This document shows, one piece after another, positions 23,747-29,972 of a DNA stretch of 64,000 nucleotides (positions are counted from its first letter, which is position 1; every line of letters starts with the position of its first letter). Location: NCBI RefSeq assembly GCF_000797465.1, contig NZ_JSWG01000001.1:339539-403538 (forward strand), written 5' to 3'. This DNA comes from Psychroserpens jangbogonensis (GTDB taxonomy: Bacteria > Bacteroidota > Bacteroidia > Flavobacteriales > Flavobacteriaceae). Under the pieces are notes generated by a model. That model was not told the DNA's origin. It did no database searches and worked only from the letters and a program-made list of their open reading frames with translations. The translations under genes and the position numbers were made by a program.

Positions 23747-25153
23747 ATGAATGAAATTAAACTTTATGGTGCAGACTGGTGTCCAGACTGCCGAAGAGCA
23801 AAAGCATATTTAAAGGAAAACAACATAGATTACACCTTTGTTGACGTCGATTTAGATAAAGAGGCTACTGCTAAAGTAGAAGCAATAAATAACGGAAAAC
23901 GTATCATCCCAACTATTATTATTAATGGGAAATCCTACACTAATCCAGAAAACGGTGAGTTAGCTTCTGTTCTAGGAATTAATGAAGAAGGTGATGTGCA
24001 ACTTTTTGGCGCAGATTGGTGTCCAGATTGCAGGCGTGCAAAGAGTTTCTTAAGAGATAATGGCGTCAATTTTCAGTTTATAGATGTAGATGAATATGAT
24101 TGGGCAACGCACAGAGTTGAAGAAATTAATAACGGAAAACGTATAATTCCAACATTATTAATTGACGGTAAACCATATACCAACCCAGATAATGTTGAGC
24201 TTACAGAGTTGCTTTCAATAAATGTAGAAAAAGAGCATAAAATTTTTGACTCGATAATAATTGGAGGAGGTGCAGCTGGGTTGACAACTTCAATTTATGC
24301 ACAGCGTGACCGTTTTGATACATTAATATTAGAGAAATCTACAATTGGAGGCAATGCTTTTCTAACTGAAAAGATTGAGAATTACCCTGGCTTTCAGTCG
24401 ATCTCTGGTCCAAAATTAATGGAGAAAATGGAAGAGCAAGCTAAAACGTATGGCGCTGTTATTAAAACAGGTGAAGAAGTTATTGCCATTACAAAACAAG
24501 GTGAACTATTTTCAATTCAAACAAAGAGTGCCACTTATTTAGGAAAAACAGTTGTCTTATCTACAGGTTCTACTTATAGAAAGTTGGGAATACCAAATGA
24601 AGAAGAGCTCATAGGTTCTGGAATTCATTTTTGCGCAACTTGTGATGGCGCATTTTATAGAGATAGAGATATTATTGTTGTAGGTGGTGGAAATTCAGCA
24701 TTAGAAGAAGGAATCTTTTTAGCCGGTTTTTGCAAAAGTGTTAAAATCATACATCGATCTGAGCACTTTAGTGCATCAGAAACTTATATCGAAAAATTGA
24801 AATCAATTGATAACATTTCAACCTATATGAATAAAACATCACTTGAGTTTGTTTCAAATGAAAATGATTTATTTAAAGGACTTAAAGTTAAAGATAATGT
24901 GACTAATGAAGAATCAATTATTGAAGCAGATGGAGTATTTATTTTTATTGGTTTAATCCCAAATACGCAATCATTTAGGGATGTGGTATCACTTGACGAA
25001 CGTGAATTTATTCAAACTACAGGATTAGCAGAGACTTCAGTAAAAGGAATTTTTGCTGCTGGAGATTGCAGAGAAGGTGCGATTGCCCAAGTCGCAGCAG
25101 CAACTGGAGAAGGTGTTTTGGCGAGCTACGGAATTAGAAATTATTTGAAATAA
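23747..25153 (+). CDS. Double glutaredoxin-thioredoxin reductase fusion
   Basis: A 468-residue cytoplasmic flavoprotein with three parts. Two tandem glutaredoxin-like domains (about 2-77 and 83-158) have active sites WC12PDC15 and WC92PDC95 and each a cis-proline segment NNGKRIIPT. From about 165 a full thioredoxin-reductase-type module follows: FAD loop GGGAAG (173-178), redox pair C296ATC299, NADPH loop GGGNSA (313-318) and the C-terminal GIFAAGDCREGAIAQVAAATGEG. It should carry electrons from NADPH via FAD to its own glutaredoxin domains and then to an unknown thiol or persulfide substrate. Two Grx domains on one reductase is uncommon. It starts from its own promoter and leads a short operon with two further genes. 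Confidence 0.92.
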   Translation: MNEIKLYGADWCPDCRRAKAYLKENNIDYTFVDVDLDKEATAKVEAINNGKRIIPTIIINGKSYTNPENGELASVLGINEEGDVQLFGADWCPDCRRAKSFLRDNGVNFQFIDVDEYDWATHRVEEINNGKRIIPTLLIDGKPYTNPDNVELTELLSINVEKEHKIFDSIIIGGGAAGLTTSIYAQRDRFDTLILEKSTIGGNAFLTEKIENYPGFQSISGPKLMEKMEEQAKTYGAVIKTGEEVIAITKQGELFSIQTKSATYLGKTVVLSTGSTYRKLGIPNEEELIGSGIHFCATCDGAFYRDRDIIVVGGGNSALEEGIFLAGFCKSVKIIHRSEHFSASETYIEKLKSIDNISTYMNKTSLEFVSNENDLFKGLKVKDNVTNEESIIEADGVFIFIGLIPNTQSFRDVVSLDEREFIQTTGLAETSVKGIFAAGDCREGAIAQVAAATGEGVLASYGIRNYLK

Positions 25154-25159
25154 AAACTA

Positions 25160-25609
25160 ATGGAATTACCAATCAAAAAGAAAGTTTTAGTAGTTTTTGC
25201 GTTAGTTTTTATTGGAATACAGTTCTATAGACCAAATAAAAATGAACAATTGCCAGAAACTTTAGATGACTTTTTAATTGCAGAAAAAGCTCCAAAAAAC
25301 ATTAAATCATTAATTAAAAATTCCTGCTATAATTGCCATTCGAATAACACCAATTATTTTTGGTATGATCATATTGCTCCTGCAAGTTGGTTTGTAGATA
25401 ACCATATTAAAGAAGCAAGAGAACATCTTAATTTTTCAAATTGGGCAACATTAGATAGCAGAGATAGAGCTGGAATGGTTTCTGAAATAGCAGTAAATAT
25501 TTTAGAAGAAAAAATGCCATTACCTTCGTATGTTACAATTCACTCAGATGCTAAATTATCCGAAAGTAATAAACAAAAAATTTTAGAATGGCTTTATACT
25601 ATTGATTAA
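25160..25609 (+). CDS. Haem-binding-domain protein (c-type motif)
   Basis: A 149-residue protein with one N-terminal membrane anchor (KKVLVVFALVFIGIQFY) followed by a periplasmic domain. The domain has a single c-type haem site C-Y-N-C-H-S (about 56-61) and downstream residues DHIAPASWFVDNHIKEAREHLNFSNW and EEKMPLPSYVTIH, the pattern of the haem-binding domain found in many Bacteroidota redox proteins. It is encoded 6 nt after the glutaredoxin-reductase gene, so it is cotranscribed. It may accept or donate single electrons in the periplasm beside the P460-like proteins; the partner is not known. Confidence 0.88.
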   Translation: MELPIKKKVLVVFALVFIGIQFYRPNKNEQLPETLDDFLIAEKAPKNIKSLIKNSCYNCHSNNTNYFWYDHIAPASWFVDNHIKEAREHLNFSNWATLDSRDRAGMVSEIAVNILEEKMPLPSYVTIHSDAKLSESNKQKILEWLYTID

Positions 25610-25637
25610 TTCATTTTCATAAATAACAAAAATTAAT

Positions 25638-26030
25638 ATGATGAACTGGTATTTACCAATTACTATTATTCCTGGTTTAGGAATGTTAATTCTATCTACT
25701 ACCTCACAAATGATGACGTTAAGTTCAGAAATTGGAAGTTTGTTGGCAAATAAGTGTACTTTAAATCAACATAAAATTTCTGAACGAAAAATCAAACAAT
25801 TAGGTTTACTAACTAGAGCTAGTGCATTGCTATATTTAGCAACAGGATGTTACGTGTTATCTGGAATTTTAGGTGTTGTTTTTGAAACAGAAGCAATTTT
25901 AAGTTTACCAAGTATTACGCTTTACTTAGGTACCGTTTTAATATTTATAGCCATTAGTTTGTTAATTCTCTATGCTTTTCGAGCTGTAAAAATAAGGAAA
26001 GACCAATTTATAAATAATCAAAATATATAA
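25638..26030 (+). CDS. Small membrane protein, DUF2721-like (tentative)
   Basis: A 130-residue protein with hydrophobic segments near 5-22, 60-83 and 90-112 and a basic loop (KISERKIKQLGLLTRAS) between the first two. That loop followed by long helices resembles DUF2721 proteins, whose function is unknown. It follows the haem-binding gene by 28 nt and probably ends the operon. No stem-loop follows directly; the next hairpin is at 26110. Confidence 0.6.
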   Translation: MMNWYLPITIIPGLGMLILSTTSQMMTLSSEIGSLLANKCTLNQHKISERKIKQLGLLTRASALLYLATGCYVLSGILGVVFETEAILSLPSITLYLGTVLIFIAISLLILYAFRAVKIRKDQFINNQNI

Positions 26031-26050
26031 GGTTATGATTTAAAGAAACA

Positions 26051-26101
26051 ATGAGCAGCTATTGGTTGCTAGTCTATGTGACTAAACGAGCTTTGGAATA
26101 A
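26051..26101 (+). pseudogene. Broken 3' copy of the 50-aa small gene (possible attachment-site repeat)
   Basis: From 26060 to 26103 the sequence matches 18792-18836, the 3' end of the small gene at 18682, at 38 of 44 aligned positions with one single-base gap. The gap shifts the frame ahead of the shared part. The last eight codons (YVTKRALE) are kept, with four changes that are all at third positions and synonymous (ACC/ACT, AAG/AAA, CGT/CGA, GAG/GAA). The 12-bp block AGTCTATGTGAC (26071-26082; 18804-18815) is identical. A 16-codon frame from ATG 26051 still reads MSSYWLLVYVTKRALE. Either an ancient duplication, or the displaced host end left by insertion of the 7.2-kb block between them. 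Confidence 0.6.
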
Positions 26102-26103
26102 AA

Positions 26104-26139
26104 CAAAAAAAGCAAGCTATTTTATTAGCTTGCTTTTTA
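26104..26139. terminator. Terminator beside tRNA-Arg
   Basis: AAGCAAGCTA, six-base loop, TAGCTTGCTT. T-runs occur on both strands (TTTTTAT on plus, seven T on minus), so it can end the tRNA-Arg transcript and the operon from the left. Confidence 0.85.
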
Positions 26140-26147
26140 TTTATTCG

Positions 26148-26221
26148 TGACCTCGACTGGATTCAAACCAGTAACCTCTTGAGCCGTAATCAAGTGCGCT
26201 ATTCAGTTGCGCCACGAGGCC
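26148..26221 (-). tRNA. tRNA-Arg (anticodon ACG)
   Basis: Minus strand folds as a cloverleaf: acceptor GGCCTCG/CGAGGTC, D arm GCGC...GCGC, anticodon stem CTTGA/TCAAG around loop TTACGGC (anticodon ACG, to read CGN codons after deamination to inosine), T stem ACTGG/CCAGT with TTTGAAT loop, discriminator A. CCA is not encoded. Its 3' end faces the accessory block, but no tRNA 3'-end repeat was found at the far side of that block. Confidence 0.95.
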
Positions 26222-26351
26222 TTTTTTAGTGGATGCAAATATACTACATTTATTAAGTCACTACCAAACTATTTATTTCAAAATTTAAACTAAAGGTTAT
26301 TCCATGTAACTATTTATAACAAAAATCACAATACATATCAATAGCTCTATA

Positions 26352-26359
26352 TATATTTG
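26352..26359 (+). promoter_or_regulatory. -7 box of the sulfur operon
   Basis: TATATTTG matches TANNTTTG, 17 nt before the first YeeE/YedE gene. No TTG at the usual distance. Confidence 0.5.
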
Positions 26360-26375
26360 CACTAATTAAACACGT

Positions 26376-26936
26376 ATGGAACACATATTACAGCCTTGGC
26401 CTTGGTACGTTTCAGGCCCTCTTATTGCATTAATTATGTTTACCCTAATCTATCTAGGTAAAACATTTGGTATGTCATCAAATCTTAGAACACTCTGTGC
26501 TATTGGAGGTGCAGGAAAAAAAGTTAAATTCTTCCATTTTGATTGGAGATCCCAACTATGGAATCTGATAGTGGTTTTGGGTGCTTTGATTGGTGGTTTT
26601 ATTGCACATCAGTTTCTATCTGTTCCAACTCATATAGATTTAAACCCTAAAACGATTGAAGATTTATCTCAATTGGGTTTTGAAAATGCTGGCCAATCAT
26701 TACTTCCAGCTGAACTCTATAGTTGGGATGCTGTATTTAGCTTGAAAGGTATTTTAATTCTAGTAATCGGAGGACTTTTAGTGGGCTTCGGCACACGTTA
26801 TGCAGGAGGTTGTACTTCTGGTCATGCTATAACTGGCCTAAGTAGTTTACAACGACCTTCTTTAATTGCTGTCATTGGTTTTTTTATTGGCGGACTTATT
26901 ATGACTCATTTACTATTCCCTTTAATTTTTGGTTAA
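26376..26936 (+). CDS. YeeE/YedE sulfur transporter, first half
   Basis: A 186-residue inner-membrane protein with about five hydrophobic segments. The signature TRYAGGCTSGHAITGLS (about 145-161) with its cysteine is the conserved pore motif of YeeE/YedE proteins, which import thiosulfate or related sulfur compounds. Full-length proteins have two such halves; in many flavobacteria they are split, as here, and the other half follows with one base between stop and start. The operon continues with a persulfide-type MBL-rhodanese. Confidence 0.92.
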   Translation: MEHILQPWPWYVSGPLIALIMFTLIYLGKTFGMSSNLRTLCAIGGAGKKVKFFHFDWRSQLWNLIVVLGALIGGFIAHQFLSVPTHIDLNPKTIEDLSQLGFENAGQSLLPAELYSWDAVFSLKGILILVIGGLLVGFGTRYAGGCTSGHAITGLSSLQRPSLIAVIGFFIGGLIMTHLLFPLIFG

Positions 26937-26937
26937 T

Positions 26938-27351
26938 ATGAAGTTTTTGAAATTTTTATTCGTTGGCATTATTTTCGGAATTGTATTGGTCAAATCTGAA
27001 GCCGTATCATGGTATCGTATTTATGAAATGTTCAAATTTGAATCCTTTCATATGTATGGAATAATTGGAACTGCTATAGGCACTGGAGTCATTTTACTTC
27101 TTATAGCAAAACAATTAAAACTAAATAATTTAGAAGGAAATCAAATGAAAGTTCCTTTAAAAGATAAAGGTGTTTTTCGTTATATTATTGGCGGCACACT
27201 TTTCGGATTAGGCTGGGCTTTAGCTGGAGCTTGTCCTGGGCCAATGTACATATTAGTAGGAACTGGAGCATTTTCAGTACTTATCGTAATCGCTGCTGCT
27301 TTAGTAGGCACTTATGTTTACGGAATTATCAAAGACAAACTTCCACATTAG
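26938..27351 (+). CDS. YeeE/YedE sulfur transporter, second half
   Basis: A 137-residue membrane protein from ATG 26938 (MKFLKFLFVG); a TTG three codons upstream is not the start. Four hydrophobic segments and the second pore motif GLGWALAGACPGPMYILVG with a cysteine in ACPGP, the companion of CTSGH in the first half. The two should assemble into one transporter. Overlap or near-overlap (1 nt apart) with the first half points to coupled translation. Confidence 0.9.
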   Translation: MKFLKFLFVGIIFGIVLVKSEAVSWYRIYEMFKFESFHMYGIIGTAIGTGVILLLIAKQLKLNNLEGNQMKVPLKDKGVFRYIIGGTLFGLGWALAGACPGPMYILVGTGAFSVLIVIAAALVGTYVYGIIKDKLPH

Positions 27352-27392
27352 TTAAACCTGATAAATGTCAGATAATAAAAAAGAATACTTCT

Positions 27393-27400
27393 TATATTTG
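27393..27400 (+). promoter_or_regulatory. Internal -7 box before the MBL-rhodanese gene
   Basis: TATATTTG, 30 nt before the ATG, with CTGA-N6-TCAG (27359-27372) upstream as a small dyad. It may give the MBL-rhodanese gene a promoter of its own. Confidence 0.4.
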
Positions 27401-27430
27401 CATCATTGTTAAAACTAAATTGACATCGTT

Positions 27431-28837
27431 ATGAAAATCGAACAAATTTATACAGGCTGTTTAGCACAAGGTGCTTATTATATTGAGTCTGAAGGCGAAG
27501 TTGCCATTATTGATCCTTTACGAGAAACACAAGCATATATTGATAAAGCGAATACTAATAATGCAAAAATCAAATATGTTTTCGAAACACATTTTCATGC
27601 CGATTTTGTTTCTGGTCATGTAGATTTGGCTAAAAAAACAGGAGCAACTATTGTTTATGGTCCTGGAGCTGAAACTACTTATGAGATTCATTCAGCAAAA
27701 GATGATGAAACGTTCAAGTTAGGAAACATCATAATAAAAGCATTACATACACCTGGTCATACTCTAGAATCAACATCTTTCTTGCTCATTGATGAAAATG
27801 GTAAAAATCACGCTATATTTTCTGGTGACACTTTATTTTTAGGTGATGTTGGACGACCAGATTTAGCAATAAAATCTGATTTAACAAAAGAAGACTTAGC
27901 AGGTATGTTATTCGATTCACTTCGTAGTAAAATCATGCCTCTTGCTGATGACGTTATCGTATATCCAGCCCATGGCGCTGGTTCTGCATGTGGAAAAAAT
28001 TTAAGCAAAGAAACTGTAGGCTTTATAGGTGATCAAAAGAAAACGAATTACGCTTTAAGAGCAAATATGACTAAAGCAGAATTTGTAGAAGAAGTATTAG
28101 ATGGTATTGCTCCTCCTCCACAATATTTTGCTAAGAATGCAATGATGAATAAAACGGGTTATGATAGTTTTGAAACGGTTTTAAAATCTGGAAATTCACC
28201 TTTAAATCCACAAGATTTTGAAGCAATGGCCAATCATGAAGAAGCTCTAGTACTTGATGTAAGACCTGAAAGCGAATTCATTAAAGGGCATATTCCAAAC
28301 TCTATCTTTATTGGATTAAACGGACAATTTGCACCTTGGGTTGGCGCATTAATAATTGATTTAAAACAACCTATTTTATTAGTTGTTCCTGAAGGAAAAG
28401 GAAAAGAAGCTGTAACTCGATTATCCCGTGTTGGTTATGACAATACCTTAGGTTATTTAGAAGGTGGTTTGGATGCTTGGATCGCTTCAGGTAAAGAAAC
28501 AGACAATTTAGAATCTATTTCTGCTGAAACATTTGCTAAACGTATAAATAGTGAAGACATAAATATTCTCGATGTTAGAAAAGATGGTGAATATAAAAGT
28601 AGCCATTTAGAAAATGCTCAGCATTTTGCATTAGACTTTATCAATACAAAAATGAATGAGGTTTCTAAAGACAAAACCTATCACATCCATTGTGCTGGTG
28701 GTTATAGAAGTGTCATTGCAGCTTCAATATTAAAAGCCAGAGGATATCATAACTTAGTTGATATCGCAGGTGGTTTTGAAGCTATCAAAAAAACGGATTT
28801 ACCAACTACGGATTTTGTTTGTCCATCTACACTTTAA
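27431..28837 (+). CDS. Persulfide dioxygenase-like MBL protein with two rhodanese domains
   Basis: A 468-residue protein. The metallo-beta-lactamase domain (1-245) has the metal motif T-H54-F-H56-A-D58-F, then HTPGHT and FSGDTLF. The last His of the usual HxHxDH is Phe, as in persulfide dioxygenases of the ETHE1 type that use one iron. The first rhodanese-like domain (about 250-350) lacks the catalytic Cys (LLVVPEGKGKEA) and is probably structural. The second (about 365-465) has it at Cys421 (HIHCAGGYRS). The enzyme should oxidise glutathione- or other thiol-bound persulfide and move sulfane sulfur. It lies in an operon with the YeeE/YedE halves, so imported or internal reduced sulfur is its likely substrate. 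Confidence 0.92.
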   Translation: MKIEQIYTGCLAQGAYYIESEGEVAIIDPLRETQAYIDKANTNNAKIKYVFETHFHADFVSGHVDLAKKTGATIVYGPGAETTYEIHSAKDDETFKLGNIIIKALHTPGHTLESTSFLLIDENGKNHAIFSGDTLFLGDVGRPDLAIKSDLTKEDLAGMLFDSLRSKIMPLADDVIVYPAHGAGSACGKNLSKETVGFIGDQKKTNYALRANMTKAEFVEEVLDGIAPPPQYFAKNAMMNKTGYDSFETVLKSGNSPLNPQDFEAMANHEEALVLDVRPESEFIKGHIPNSIFIGLNGQFAPWVGALIIDLKQPILLVVPEGKGKEAVTRLSRVGYDNTLGYLEGGLDAWIASGKETDNLESISAETFAKRINSEDINILDVRKDGEYKSSHLENAQHFALDFINTKMNEVSKDKTYHIHCAGGYRSVIAASILKARGYHNLVDIAGGFEAIKKTDLPTTDFVCPSTL

Positions 28838-28839
28838 AT

Positions 28840-29109
28840 ATGGAAAATACATTTCAAATTCAAAACTTAAAATGTGGAGGTTGTGCACATACTATAATAA
28901 CACGTTTAGAAGAATTTCAAGGAATTTCAAATGTTATAGTTGATAATGATGCTCATTCAGTAGGTTTTAGTTACACCGAAACGAAAGAATTGGAGTTGGT
29001 AAAAACATTGTTATCTACACTCGGATATCCAGTTGAAGGTGAATCAAATCCGTTAACAAAAAAAGCAAAATCTTTTGTTAGTTGCGCTGTTGGACGACTA
29101 AATAATTAA
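28840..29109 (+). CDS. HMA-domain (heavy-metal-associated) small protein
   Basis: An 89-residue soluble protein from ATG 28840 (MENTFQIQNLKCGGCAHT). The C12xxC15 motif and the beta-alpha-beta-beta-alpha-beta pattern are those of CopZ/MerP metal-binding domains, which carry Cu+ or other soft metals. The start codon is 2 nt after the MBL-rhodanese stop, so it is cotranscribed. The C-terminal tail has a further Cys. A link between a soft-metal carrier and sulfur handling is chemically sensible but unproven. Confidence 0.88.
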   Translation: MENTFQIQNLKCGGCAHTIITRLEEFQGISNVIVDNDAHSVGFSYTETKELELVKTLLSTLGYPVEGESNPLTKKAKSFVSCAVGRLNN

Positions 29110-29154
29110 TCATAAATCACTATACAAGAGGTGATTAATGATTTTTATTTTTTG
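29108..29154 (+). terminator. Terminator of the sulfur operon
   Basis: AATCAT-A-AATCAC (29108-29120) pairs with GTGATT-A-ATGATT (29131-29143), then a T-rich tail. Confidence 0.8.
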
Positions 29155-29181
29155 TTTACAATAAATTTAACATATAATATT

Positions 29182-29212
29182 TTGAATCACTAGACGAGTG
29201 GTCATATATTTG
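29182..29212 (+). promoter_or_regulatory. Promoter and operator of the TetR gene
   Basis: TTG (29182-29184), 20-nt spacer, TATATTTG (29205-29212). The spacer carries TAGAC-GAGTG-GTCAT (29191-29205), the same half-sites found twice before the RND operon, so the regulator probably represses itself. Confidence 0.7.
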
Positions 29213-29230
29213 CATTATTAATTTTACAAC

Positions 29231-29827
29231 ATGTCAAAAACCTTAAAACACGATCTTAAAGCTGATGCTCTTTTAGAAAAAGGGATGGAGTTGCTTTGGT
29301 CTAAAGGTTATAATGCAACAAGTGTTAACGACATTGTAAAGGTTGCTGGAATACCAAAAGGTTCTTTTTATTTTTATTTTGAAAGCAAAGAAGACTTTGT
29401 AGTAAAAGCCATAGACAAATATTATTGTATGATGTTTACGCCTGCAAAAGCAATTTTGGAGAATAAATCATTATCTCCAAAACAAAGGCTTCTCGATTTT
29501 CATGAATACAGGATTGATATTTTGAAAAATGAATTGGACTGTACAATGGGATGTATGGCTTGCAATATTGGAAATGAAATGGCTGAGCATAGTGAAAAAA
29601 TTAGAACAGCAATTTTGATTCATGACCAAATGATTTTATCTACAATTACTGATGTAATTCAAGAAGCAAAAGACCTAGGAGAGATCAAAAATACAATGAG
29701 TGCTCAGGATATTGCTGCTTTTATAGAAGATGCTGGAAAAGGAGCTATGGTAAGTATGAAAGAATTAAATAGTTCTTATCCCATTGATAATGCAATGAAT
29801 ATGATCAGAAACGTTTTATTAAAATAA
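29231..29827 (+). CDS. TetR/AcrR family regulator, NemR-like
   Basis: A 198-residue repressor. The helix-turn-helix is at about 29-50 (TSVNDIVKVAGIPKGSFYFYF). The ligand domain contains a cysteine cluster: Cys104, Cys108, Cys111 in DCTMGCMACNIGNEMAEHS, plus Cys66. The GCxxxNxxxE pattern resembles NemR-type regulators, which sense electrophiles or hypochlorous acid by thiol modification. Its operator (TAGAC-N5-GTCNA) occurs in its own promoter and twice in front of the following RND operon. So it very likely controls that efflux system in response to a thiol-reactive compound, though the signal is inferred. Confidence 0.92.
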   Translation: MSKTLKHDLKADALLEKGMELLWSKGYNATSVNDIVKVAGIPKGSFYFYFESKEDFVVKAIDKYYCMMFTPAKAILENKSLSPKQRLLDFHEYRIDILKNELDCTMGCMACNIGNEMAEHSEKIRTAILIHDQMILSTITDVIQEAKDLGEIKNTMSAQDIAAFIEDAGKGAMVSMKELNSSYPIDNAMNMIRNVLLK

Positions 29828-29843
29828 TTATTTTTTTTGCATC

Positions 29844-29868
29844 AATAATAGACGACTGGTCAATTATT
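29844..29868. promoter_or_regulatory. TetR operator before the RND operon (distal)
   Basis: AATAAT-A-GAC-GACTG-GTC-A-ATTATT: a near-perfect dyad with nine matched bases per arm, the strongest of three sites carrying GAC-N5-GTC. It lies about 110 bp upstream of the RND start. Confidence 0.7.
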
Positions 29869-29938
29869 AATACAAATTACAACAGAAATTTATAATATTA
29901 GAAAAAGAATCTGAAATCAATAACCAAATGACCTTTTA

Positions 29939-29956
29939 TAATCGACTGGTCAACTA
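29939..29956. promoter_or_regulatory. TetR operator before the RND operon (proximal)
   Basis: TAATC-GACTG-GTCAA: the right half and centre equal the distal site; the left half is degenerate. It ends 17 nt before the start codon. Confidence 0.55.
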
Positions 29957-29972
29957 ATCAAATCAAAAAACA

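Noticed and set aside
26148..26221. tRNA-Arg 3' end as attachment site for the accessory block
   Set aside because: No copy of the tRNA 3' end was found near 18.8 kb; the repeat that does exist is of the neighbouring small gene.
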